From Neofusicoccum parvum (Eukaryota > Ascomycota > Dothideomycetes > Botryosphaeriales > Botryosphaeriaceae), in contig CP087208.1 of the NCBI GenBank assembly GCA_020912385.1, positions 3,162,001 to 3,226,000 of the forward strand: DNA of 64,000 nucleotides. Direction: 5' to 3'. The translations under genes were made by a program, and so were the position numbers. A model generated the notes under the pieces. The model saw nothing but the letters and a program-made list of their open reading frames with translations, was not told the origin of the DNA and did not search any database. Positions 55,177-64,000 of this stretch are shown one piece after another; position 1 is the first letter of the stretch, and the number at the start of each line of letters is the position of its first letter.

Positions 55177-56937
55177 TCAAAGAGCCTCGAGCGGCTTCTC
55201 AGGAGCGCGCTGGCCGGCGAGAACAGACTCCATGGTCAACTCGGTCTCGCCATCGTACTTCCTCAGCCTCTCCCTCGCCTCGGCGGCCTCCGACCTCAAC
55301 AGCTCCGCAATCTGCTCGGACCGCGGTGTGAACCTCGCCTTGAACGGCAGCGGCCGCATGTTCTCGCTGTCACTGTAGGCGAAGATGTCCAGCTTGACCT
55401 CGTTTCCCTACTTCCCCGTCAGCTTCCAGCAACCCCACAGCGCCACCACCCCAGACCACTCACCTCCTCGTCCAGCCCGGGCTCGATCCTAAACGCCCAC
55501 AGCAGCCTCGTCACCACCATCAACAACGACTGCTCCGCCAGCGGCTGCCCGCTGCACTGCCGCCTCCCCCAGCCAAACGCATTGTGGCCGCGCGCGTTCG
55601 GATACGCAAACCGCAGGCCCCCCAGGTACCGCTCCGGCCGCACCGCGTCCGGCTCCGGGAACTCGCGCGGGTGGCGGTGGATGGCCCAGACGTTGGCGGT
55701 GACCTGCGTGCCGGCGGGGACACGGTGGCCGCGCACGACGTCGGCGCGCACGGGGGCGTGCGGGATGCCGCCGAGCACGGTGACGGTGCGCCAGCGGAGG
55801 ACCTCCTTGACCAGCGCCTGCGCGTACGGCAGGGCGGGCTCGTCGGCCGCGGTGGGCGAGCGGGAGTGCCCGACGACGCGGTCCAGCTCGGCGTGCGCGG
55901 CGCGCTGGACGGACGGGAAGGCGCAGAGGGCGAGGATGGCGGAGAGGATGGAGGAGCTGGTGGTGTCGACGCCGCCGCCGACGAGGTTGGTCGTCAGCGC
56001 CGCGACTTCGACGTCCGAGAGCGCGTGCGAGGGCTGCGCGGCGAGGAGCGTGCGCGAGAAGCTGGGGTTGGGCGACGCGGCGGCGGCTTCCTTGCTGAGG
56101 GCGTAGAAGTACGTCCACAACGCGGACGAGTGCGCGCGCAGCATGGACGGGAGCCGGTAGAGCCAGGCGGGGAGGTTGGCAAGGATGGGGAGCGACTCGA
56201 CCAGCAGGAAGCCCGGGATCACCAGGTTGACGGCCTCCATGCCCTCGAGCGCCTTCTGCGCCACGTAGTCGTTCTTGCGGGCGATGCGCCGCCCCCAGCC
56301 GATGATGGACACCTGCGAGACTGAGTACCGCTCGATGGACATGACGTAGTCGGCCGGGCCGTCGAGCAGGTCGAGCGTCAGAATCTTAGCCTCGTCGCTC
56401 TGGAACGACCGGTAGTTGCGGACGGCATGACTTCCCACCACCGAGTGCTGCGACTGTCAGCGGGGGCTCCCGGTCTCGAAGGGGATGTGGACGTGCAGTG
56501 AGCTTCCTGTGCAGCCGCCAGCGGTCGCCGTAGACAAGCGTTGTCTGGTTGGTCTCGGTCGCGTTGACCAAGTCTCCCATGGCCACGAAGCGCGGCCGAG
56601 ACGAGTAGATGTCGGCCCGCTTCTCCAGCATCTCCGACGCCACCCAGGCATCGTTGAGGACGATGACGGGCCTGCTGCCGAGCCAGATGGTGATCATGGG
56701 GTCGTCATACTGCCGGCTCCACTCCTCGAACTTGACCCATGGCTTGATCCTCGGGATGCGGTAGTGGTTGCCGATGATTGGCAGCGGGAAGGGGCCAGGA
56801 GGGAGGTGACGCCGCAGTGAGAGAACGCGAATGTAGCTGACAGTGACGATTGAAACGGCTGCCAAAAGTGCCAAGGCAGAGAGGCGGAGAAGGAGGTGGG
56901 GTAGCTGTGTGTAGAGGAAGTCAATCGCTGCGGACAT
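55177..56937 (-). CDS. cytochrome P450 monooxygenase
   Basis: Three exons on the minus strand (56937-56497, 56447-55464, 55407-55177) encode 551 residues. The N-terminal membrane anchor (about 12-40) precedes LPPGPFPLPIIGNHYRIP. The oxygen-binding helix I has GGGVDTTSSS. The ExxR motif is KEVLR, and the PERF-like motif is RPERYLGG. The heme loop is FGWGRRQCSGQ with Cys445. The protein resembles fungal microsomal P450s of the CYP2-like type; the substrate is unknown. Introns: the second is GT-AG (56 nt). The first (56496-56448, 49 nt) joins conserved WRLHRKLT to HSVVGSHAVRNYRSF only with a GC donor (ACT/GCACGT), acceptor TCGCAG and a GCTGAC branch site. It converges on the zinc-finger gene with 161 bp between stops. 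Confidence 0.93.
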
Positions 56938-58960
56938 CACTGCTGACTTACTTCGGGTAGAGTAGAAACAGGGGACGATAACGATAGCAGGGCTGGCAGA
57001 TGCTGCGTAGCTGGCTAGAGACGCCTTCACTGATTTTATACCTATAGCCCTGACTATCCGACCGGTAGTGTACGAAAGAGGGTGTGGATGTTGCTTGGCC
57101 CGCAGGCCCCACAAGCCCCACATGCACCCCGGGGAGTACTCAACTTTATTTGTTTGCGGGGCCCCACGTATAGAATCTGCTCTCCAACGATGTGGTTAAA
57201 ATTTTCAGCATTTGTGAAGTCTCAGTTGTACATAGACGTTGAGGAATCATTAATGACCTGAAAAGTCAGGAGTATTTGAAGGCGGAAATCTGTTGGGCAA
57301 CTTCACTTTCCGAACCACCACATCAAAAGGCCAAAGTCACTTTAAACACATCAAACCGCTCATTAGGTCCCTGGGAAGAGTGCAACCACTTCACCAGCCC
57401 TCCCGGCGAGTACTTCGGATGCACATAGCTCCCGTGCCCCGGCCACCAGCCGCTCAGCAACCCGTACTCGGCGCTCCACCTGCCCCACGCCGCGTCCTCG
57501 ACGAACATGTTCGTGGGAAAGAAGGTGTCGATTAAACGTACGGAGGGTTGAAGCATACATCCGGATAGCTTTCGCAAGTGAAGCAAAACACATACCTATG
57601 CACTCAGACGAGTGCTTCAACTGCCGGTAAGTGAGATCCATTCAAGTCAAAGCAGTTTAGTTCTTCTGTATCCCACCGCGGCTTTTTTTTTTTTTTTTTG
57701 CATGGTGCCTCACTCCACGGAGCAGCCTCATATCTGCCAGTCGCGACCGCACTCCACATCTCCGCCGTTCCAGGTGATCCTCTCTCCAAGCACACTGCCA
57801 CGCCATTTGTCGCCGCCCAGGCCTTCCTCGCCGCGCAATTCCGCGAAGCCCGGGGTCCCGACGTCCTCTATCTCCCATGCGGCGCCCGTTTTGGGCTTTG
57901 AAGGCCGCGGGATCGGGAAGAGTGCCGGTTGGCAGCAGCGTCGAAACCTGCTTTGGTGGTTGGCCGGAGCAGGAACAGCTGCTGCCGGCGCCACTGCCTC
58001 GACCGAGGCGGTTGCTGCGGAAGTCACGACGGCTGGTGTCGCCTGGGCTGCTGAAGCTGGGAATGCTGCCCGGGAGCATTCGGGGCGCACGCAATGGGCA
58101 ATGGTGCTGGCGTCAACGTTGCACAAGTCAGGTGTCTGTTGCCGTGCAGATCACATCGTTTCCCAAGGACCGGGGTGGAGGAAAGAGTGACATTTAAACC
58201 AATGGAAAATGGATGTAGAGGGCCGGGCTGGGTGCAGGAAATGAATGGACAAGGGCTTGCCTCAGATGGTGGGAGGATACGAAAAGGACCAGGTCGGAGA
58301 AACCGAAAAGTTGTTTCCTCGTGGGGCCAGCTCCGAAGAAATAGAGAACGAAGACAGCTACCCGTCATGCCCTGCAGATGCGTCTCAGACACAGTGAAGA
58401 TTGGCTCGACTCAGTTCAACGTTCGAAGTCTCGGCGCTCGAGCGAGGAAGCCTGAGGCGCACCTCGAAACAGCCACGCTGGAACCAACACCTCTCCCACC
58501 TAGACGATCGATCCCGCTGGAGATGACGTGCATGTGGCTTGTTTCACCCGCGGGACCTAAAGCAGCGTTAGTGACGTTTTGCTCGCAGGATCTCCGAGGC
58601 AGTGACGATCCCCATCGGCTCGGCGGATCCTCGCGGAATCGACTCGTAGGAGACTGCGGGGCTGTCTTTGTGCCTCTTGTCTTGCCTGCAGGGTGCTCCC
58701 TCGGCGAGTGACGCACAGGAACCGCGGATGCCGTGTATGCAAGGCGCCGACATTGGCTTCCGTCCCTGCTCGTTGGAGCTGTCTAGCGCGTCCAAGTGCT
58801 CGCCGTGCAGACATCACTGAAGGTTTCACCACGCGCAGCCGCATATTTGGAAAAGTCTGATGACGCTTGAATTCACGACGGCCCGCAGACTGCGGCCCTA
58901 CCAGCAGCTCGCGGCCGCCTCAATTGGTATGATGTCCTCCGCCCTCCGCGCCCCGCCGCC
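56938..58960. other. 2-kb gene-poor region upstream of the P450
   Basis: This contains the P450 promoter, a possible coding remnant (57323-57586), an 18-T homopolymer (57683-57700) and overlapping unsupported frames on both strands around 57650-58710. Confidence 0.45.
57323..57586 (-). pseudogene. possible remnant or unrecognised exon, W/G-rich
   Basis: A minus-strand frame ends with an unusually protein-like, tryptophan-rich sequence: IDTFFPTNMFVEDAAWGRWS, then AEYGLLSGWWPGHGSYVHPK and YSPGGLVKWLHSSQ, followed by a stop at 57323. Upstream on the same strand there is a splice-like boundary, but the frames do not extend into a recognisable gene, and a poly(A)-like tract (18 A on this strand) lies about 100 bp farther upstream. 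I cannot name a family. It could be a relic, a terminal exon of a broken gene, or chance. Confidence 0.3.
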
Positions 58961-59347
58961 CTACGATCCGTACTTCTTGTCCTTGTCGGCGATGGGGAAG
59001 TCGGAGCCGGTGGTGCTCTTGTACTTGGAGCGGATGAAGTCGGAGATCTGCTCGTCCTTGGCCTGCTCCATGGCGCTCTCGTTGCTCTGGTCGCCCGCGC
59101 CCAGGAACTTCTCCTGCACGAAGTCGACGCCTGGAAGACGCGGAGGTTAGCCGCGGTGTGGAGGGCTGACGCTGAGGCCGGGAGACGTACCCTTGTCGAG
59201 CATGTCCTCGTTCTTCTCGCTCTCCTTGCCGCCGCCGGCCATGCCGTTGAGCTTGTCCATGAAGCCGCCGCCGCTGCTGGACGACTGCTGCGTCTCGGCC
59301 TTCTTCTCCTCGGAGGAGCCGCCGGCGAGGTTCTTGACGAAGTCCAT
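58961..59347 (-). CDS. small conserved fungal protein of unknown function
   Basis: Two exons on the minus strand (59347-59191 and 59130-58961) with a 60-nt GT-AG intron encode 108 residues. The protein starts MDFVKNLAGGSSEEKKAETQ, then SSSGGGFMDKLNGMAGGGKE. The second exon gives GVDFVQEKFLGAGDQSNESA, then MEQAKDEQISDFIRSKYKST and TGSDFPIADKDKKYGS. It is soluble, highly charged and rich in Gly, Lys and Glu. The two-part plan (xDxVKNLAxG, then GxDxVQE...SNESAxEQAKDEQISDFIR) resembles a widespread family of small uncharacterised ascomycete proteins that I recall without a name. The composition recalls stress-related hydrophilic proteins, but no function is claimed. Confidence 0.82.
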
Positions 59348-59909
59348 GTTGGTGTAGGTAGGAGGGTTGGGGATGAGCTTGAAGGAGGAATTGAAGTGGA
59401 GGCTGTCTGCAAAAGTTGTTGATGTTTGGCTGGAGCTGGTTGCTGCAGTGCGGGGGCGGGGTCTACGCCTTCTTATCACGTCTTTCCCTTGCCGTTAGGG
59501 TGACACGCGAGCCAAGGTTGGGCTTCTGAGGTGACATCATCGCGCGTGCTAAGCCGGTTTCGAGGCCAGCCTTTCAGCTGCTTCTGTCCTGCGGAGCAGC
59601 AAACAAGAGTCAGACGCCCGCAGCCCACGCCACTTGATTTGGCCCTTCAGCTCTTGGCACGCCCTCTACACTATCGCTATCTGCGCGCTAGCAGCTAAAT
59701 CAGCTGTTCCTTGCTGGTGGGGCCAATCGAAGCTGTGCACACCGATCTCTGGTCTCCACCAAACAGGGCACAGCCACTGAGCGCTGCAGGCCCGGCGCGT
59801 CTCTGGCAAACCGCAAACATAACTCCATTTTTGTTCTATTTTCTACGTCAACCCGTCATGCTGTGCTGTCCCATGCAACGACAAGCAATCGTGACCACGC
59901 TTCCCATGC
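59348..59909. other. intergenic: small-gene promoter and helicase 3' flank
   Basis: This is 562 bp between two minus-strand genes. No supported gene. Confidence 0.5.
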
Positions 59910-62900
59910 TCAAGCCCACATCGCCTTGAACTTCTCGTTGAACTCCTCCGAGAGCTTCTTGAAGGCCACCAGCACGTCCAGCAGATTGCCGCCCTCGCCA
60001 TCTTCCCACTTAACTCCGTCGTCCGCATGACCGTTCGTAGCACCGTTCACCGAATCGTTGTCGTCGTCATCGATGCCATCGTCCCAGCTGTCGGCCACGT
60101 CCTTCTTGCGCGTCTTCTTGACCTGCACCGGCAGCGCGGTCTTGGGCTCAGGAGGTGCAGCAGCCTCCAGCAACTTGTCTTCCACCTGTTCCTCGTGCGC
60201 GTCGCCACCACCCACAGCATCCAGGATGTCCGCCTCGCCATCCGCATCCGGGTGAAGCATGTTCGACAGAGTGGTGATGATGGTGGCCAGGATCATGGAG
60301 AAGTCGTTCAACACAAACCAGACTTCTCCCTTGTGGATGTTGTTCGCGTTGGCAAGCGCCGTCACGTCGCCGTGCTTGAAGAAGTCGAACAGGTATCCGT
60401 TCAGAGGCAGCTCCGTGTCCAGAGGGACGTAAGGAATGACGGCCTCTTCCAGGAATACTCCACCGCGAACCGTGCCGCAGAGCTCCGAGATGGTCTCGAA
60501 CTTGTCGCCATGGCCAGAGAGCGCAACGAAGTTGGAGCGAATGGTCGGGACGGGCGCGTCGCCGCTGTCGCCTCCGAATCTGAGACCGGAGAGTGGAAGG
60601 GAACAGTCGTCGTCTTCGACGTGCTGCTCAACGAACGTCTTGACGTAGGTGCTGAAGATGCCGAGCGTCTCACGGTTGTGCTGGCGCAGGACAGTCTCCG
60701 CATCCTCAGGCAGAGGAGGAAGGAACACACCCGACGGTGAGTTCTTTTGAATCTCTTCGACCAACTCCCGATCCACCTGGCGGCAGTACTGCCTGCCGAA
60801 GAGGTGAGAGAGAACAATCATAAGAGTTCGAATGATCCGCTCGGTGCTCTCGGGATTCTCGCGGATACCAGCACTCAGGCGGTGGAAATAACCGTCCTTC
60901 AGCAGTGCATGGAACGCGAAGTTTGAGCTCTCCGTGTAGTAGAGGTTGGATACGGCTCCAGCAAAGTTCAACGGCGCTCCGGACTGGTCAAGCAGGAACT
61001 GCCTCCGCAGGTACTCGAGGGAGAAGCGGAGATGATGCAAGACTGTCATGCGAGATTCAGGACCGCCAAGGTAAAGGCGGGACTGAGAGAGCAACGCATC
61101 CACAGAGTGTACCGCGAACGGGGAATGTTTTGACTCCGACAGCAGGTTGCACAACCGGAGAACAAGTGTCGTCGTGATCGAGAAACGGCCCGTCAGGTCT
61201 GGCAAACGGGAGCTAAGCAGCCGGCATACCTTCGACACGGCAATGCCATGGAAGACCACGTTACCCAGTACGTCGAAGCCTCTGCGACCGGCACGACCAG
61301 CGGCCTGACGGAAGTTAAGGGCTGTAAGGTAAACCGAATCTCCGCAGAAGACGACCGTCTTGCAAGGCATGTTGACACCGAGTGCCAGTGTTCCGGTAGC
61401 AACGATGACGCGTAGGTAGCCCTTCCTGAACAGCAACTCAACCACGTGGCGGTATTTGCGGTTCATACCAGCGTGATGGACACCGATACCCCGATATAAC
61501 GCCTCGATCAACCAAGCTGGAACGCCGCGGTAAGTCAACTCTCGGGAATACGCGTCCAGTTCGGATGGCGGAAGCTTCGTCCGATCCATGAAGTGGAAGC
61601 CATCCTGCGCGGCGTTCGGGTCAAAGCTCTCCCAAGAGTCGGAGTCCATTGCACCGGCATCTCGCTCCATGTCGGCTTTGGACATTCCGTCTTCGAGTTT
61701 CCCTGACTTCTTCGGGGGAGCCTTCTTCGTCTTTCGGTTCTTCTTCCATGTCTCCCAGGCTGCAATCTTCTTCTCCCACGTCGGAGAGGTATCCTTCCAC
61801 TCCTGCTCCGCACTCTTCAGCTTGTTCATCAGGGCTTCGCAGATGTTTTCACACGCGGTGCGGTCGTAGTTGAAGAGAATTGCTGGAAGCGCAGACTGCT
61901 CCTGCAGCTGGCAGAGTAATGGGAGGACCGTATTGACCAGGTCATCACCGTCCAAGCCAGTGTCGTTCTCGGCTTCGAGCTTAAACAGGCCTTGGCCCAG
62001 GTCTTGCACGACGGCGTCAAAGGGAGAACTGGGATCAGCCATCCACTTGCTCAGCACTTGCTTCAGGTCATTGCTCCATGCAATGGTGTCTGCCTGAGCG
62101 ATGATTGCGGGCAATCTGACGTTCGGGCTGAGCGAGTCATCAACCTTGTGCACATCCGTCTCGTGTGCTTTCATCGCCTGCCAGAGATAGTAGCAATCAC
62201 GAGCCTCCAAGGCAAGATCTTCAGGGATTCCACGAGACCTATTCTGTTAGTGGTTGTCAAGAACGTTGAAAATCTTGGCATGCGTACCTGTTGAGCAAAC
62301 TCGCAACTGGGTGAACAAACTCGAAGCCTTCACCCTTGTCTAGTCCAGCCCGCGGCATTGGCGGCGCCTTCGGAAGTCCTGTGAAAGTGAACTCATTGGG
62401 AGGAGCGTAGACAAACTTCCTAAGATCCGAGAATCTGTGAGGGTGATGAACCATAACGAGATCGGTTCCAGTGGCCTTCTGCGCCGAGCTCAACCAGCTG
62501 TAGAACTCTTGAGGATTCCCGACGGTGGCAGATAGCGCCACAATGGGACAGGGCGCGAGCAGAAGCAGCTGCTCCCACACGATGCCGTCTTCGGCCTGGC
62601 CAATACAATGAACTTCATCGAAAATGATGCGCTTGATCCGGGAGGACCAGGAATCCGCATTCGCCGGGGCCAAGAGCATGGTCTGTAGCACGTGCGGAAC
62701 AGTTACAAGAACCTGACAGCCGGTGGCACTATTGACACGGTAATCGCGAGTGTGGATGCCCCAGATCGACTTGCCAGCGTGCTTGTACGATTTTGAGAAG
62801 CGAGCCTGGATTTCGGCGGCGATCTGGTTGACGAGGGCCTTGGTTGGCGCGACATAGACGAGCACGCCTTCGTTCGAGCCTTCGAGGACCTTCTTCATGG

Positions 62901-64000
62901 CGTAGAACGAGATGAAGGTTTTACCTGATTTGTCAGACATGCCTATGTATGCATGATAGAGGAGCAATGTACTTACCGGCACTCGTGGGAGCCACAACAA
63001 ACAAGCTCTTTTCTGCGTCAATGACATCCAGGACCTTCCGTTGCCAGCCATCTGGAAGGAAGGGTACACGGTCGTCGGGCGCCGAGTCCATTTTCCGATC
63101 GAAGTACGGGCCGCAGTGAAGCAGCTGGAACTCCTTTGATGGAAGAGGGATTTTCAAGTTGTTCATGCCCGGCCGTAGTGCAAATTCGAATGGCAGTTTG
63201 CGGTCTGGCACACCAGAGCTGCTGATGGAAAATGGTAGTCCGAGAGTGTCAACTGTTTGCTGAAGTTTCGACGCCGTGGTTTTCGTGATGCCAGACATGT
63301 TCCTGAGACGGTGAACAGAATCCCAAATCCTAGCAGCAAGGCCAAAGTTCGGGGACTTTGAGTTGGCTGCGACAGAGGATTTCCAAAGCTCAATCAAGCA
63401 ATTCAGAAGGTAAAGTTCAACCTCAGCACCTACCACCTCTCTCTTCGCATTCGGCAGTGCGTTGAGATACTGCAAGGCTTTGGCGTGGCATACTGACGGC
63501 TGACGCACCCGGTCAATATCCTTGCAAACGGCATCCCACGAGCTCGCCACCTTGGAAGCGGTTGCCGAATCCTTCTTGTCCTTTTCCGCGGCTAGATTGT
63601 CCAAGATAGCCTGTTTCTTGCTGGGCTGCTTGTTCTTTCCGCCACCTGATTTAGAAACCTTCCCAGATTGCTGCTGTCCTTTGGTTGGCTGGGCTGGGGC
63701 GGGTGTGGCGCTCTGCATGATGATAGTCTCGGGCTCCAGGGCTTTCCCGACAGCGTTGGTCAGACTGGCGGCGTACGCCATCATCTCAGCCATGAACCGT
63801 TGATCACGGCGGCGAGCGTAGAAGGCCGAACGTTGTTTGCTTGACAGGGCAGCCTTGCGGTTCAGAGGGCGCTTGGCATCACGCCAATGCTTCAACTCGC
63901 TGAATAGTTGGGAGTTGCTGGTCGTCGGGTGCTGGACAGCATCATCATCGATGTCCAGCTTGATCGGGTCCAGGTGCTTATCAAACAAGGTGTCGTTGAA
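59910..64000 (-). CDS. DDX60-like superfamily 2 RNA helicase, 5' end outside the window
   Basis: Visible exons on the minus strand are >64000-62977, 62924-62288 and 62238-59910, all joined in frame (about 1,330 residues). The helicase core has the Walker A site [37 protein letters not shown] and the Walker B box [15 protein letters not shown]. It continues with [14 protein letters not shown] (motif III), then [20 protein letters not shown] and [10 protein letters not shown]. Motif VI is [18 protein letters not shown]. The first intron splits the Walker A loop. A Lys/Pro-rich insert ([20 protein letters not shown]) separates the two RecA domains, and an acidic stretch lies near the C terminus. 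This fits the DDX60/Ski2-like group. Animal DDX60 acts in antiviral RNA responses, but the fungal role is not established. The region before the helicase core is long and lacks known domains by eye. Confidence 0.9.

Overview
The window is nuclear DNA from a filamentous ascomycete (Pezizomycotina; a dothideomycete would fit, but this is a guess from gene content and not a phylogenetic placement). The reasons are: genes broken by many short GT-AG introns, mostly about 50-130 nt; ordinary eukaryotic housekeeping proteins with fungal-type sequences (Rho3, Rim2, Cox13, Mix17, Vma22, Apn2); moderately GC-rich DNA; and no operons. I rebuilt 24 genes exon by exon, and for every one except APC5 the joined exons keep a continuous frame. 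I found no tRNA, rRNA, CRISPR array, intact transposon or replication origin.

Layout. 1-5 kb: the 3' end of a VMA22/CCDC115-like gene (+), a 34-bp minisatellite, deoxyribose-phosphate aldolase (-) and ribosomal protein eS27 (-). 6.7-11 kb: the MIX17 CHCH protein (+), then uS4 (-) and eL21 (+) diverging from a 311-bp spacer. 11.8-17.3 kb: Rho3 GTPase (-), CWC25 splicing factor (-) and COP9 signalosome subunit 2 (+). 18.7-24.4 kb: an otubain deubiquitinase (+), sorting nexin SNX3 (-) and a small polytopic membrane protein (+). 25.3-32.1 kb: a multi-RRM protein (+) and a sodium:solute-symporter-family permease (+). 33.3-38.1 kb: SAICAR synthetase (-), the Rim2 pyrimidine nucleotide carrier (-) and a CIA30 complex I assembly factor (+). 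38.6-45.7 kb: APC5 (+), COX13 (-) and APN2 (+). 45.7-52 kb is more accessory: an orphan 5' fragment of a 4-coumarate-CoA-ligase-like gene, two small predicted proteins, an F-box protein (-) and a putative secreted protein (-). 52.3-59.3 kb: a C2H2 zinc-finger transcription factor (+) converging on a cytochrome P450 (-), a possible gene remnant and a small conserved protein (-). 59.9-64 kb: most of a DDX60-like helicase (-), cut by the window edge.

The genes are mostly unrelated housekeeping units. Functional pairings visible are the uS4/eL21 divergent ribosomal pair, the RIM2/CIA30 divergent mitochondrial pair, and the neighbouring zinc-finger regulator and P450. The most unusual signals are gene-structural: the Rho3 effector loop spread over three consecutive microexons (18, 17 and 15 nt), two introns that appear to use GC donors (CIA30 and P450), an eS27 start codon isolated as a 3-nt coding exon, a reading-frame break in APC5, a 757-nt intron in the permease, and an abrupt C-rich to G-rich switch inside the last exon of the transcription factor. 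I see no convincing new multi-gene system.
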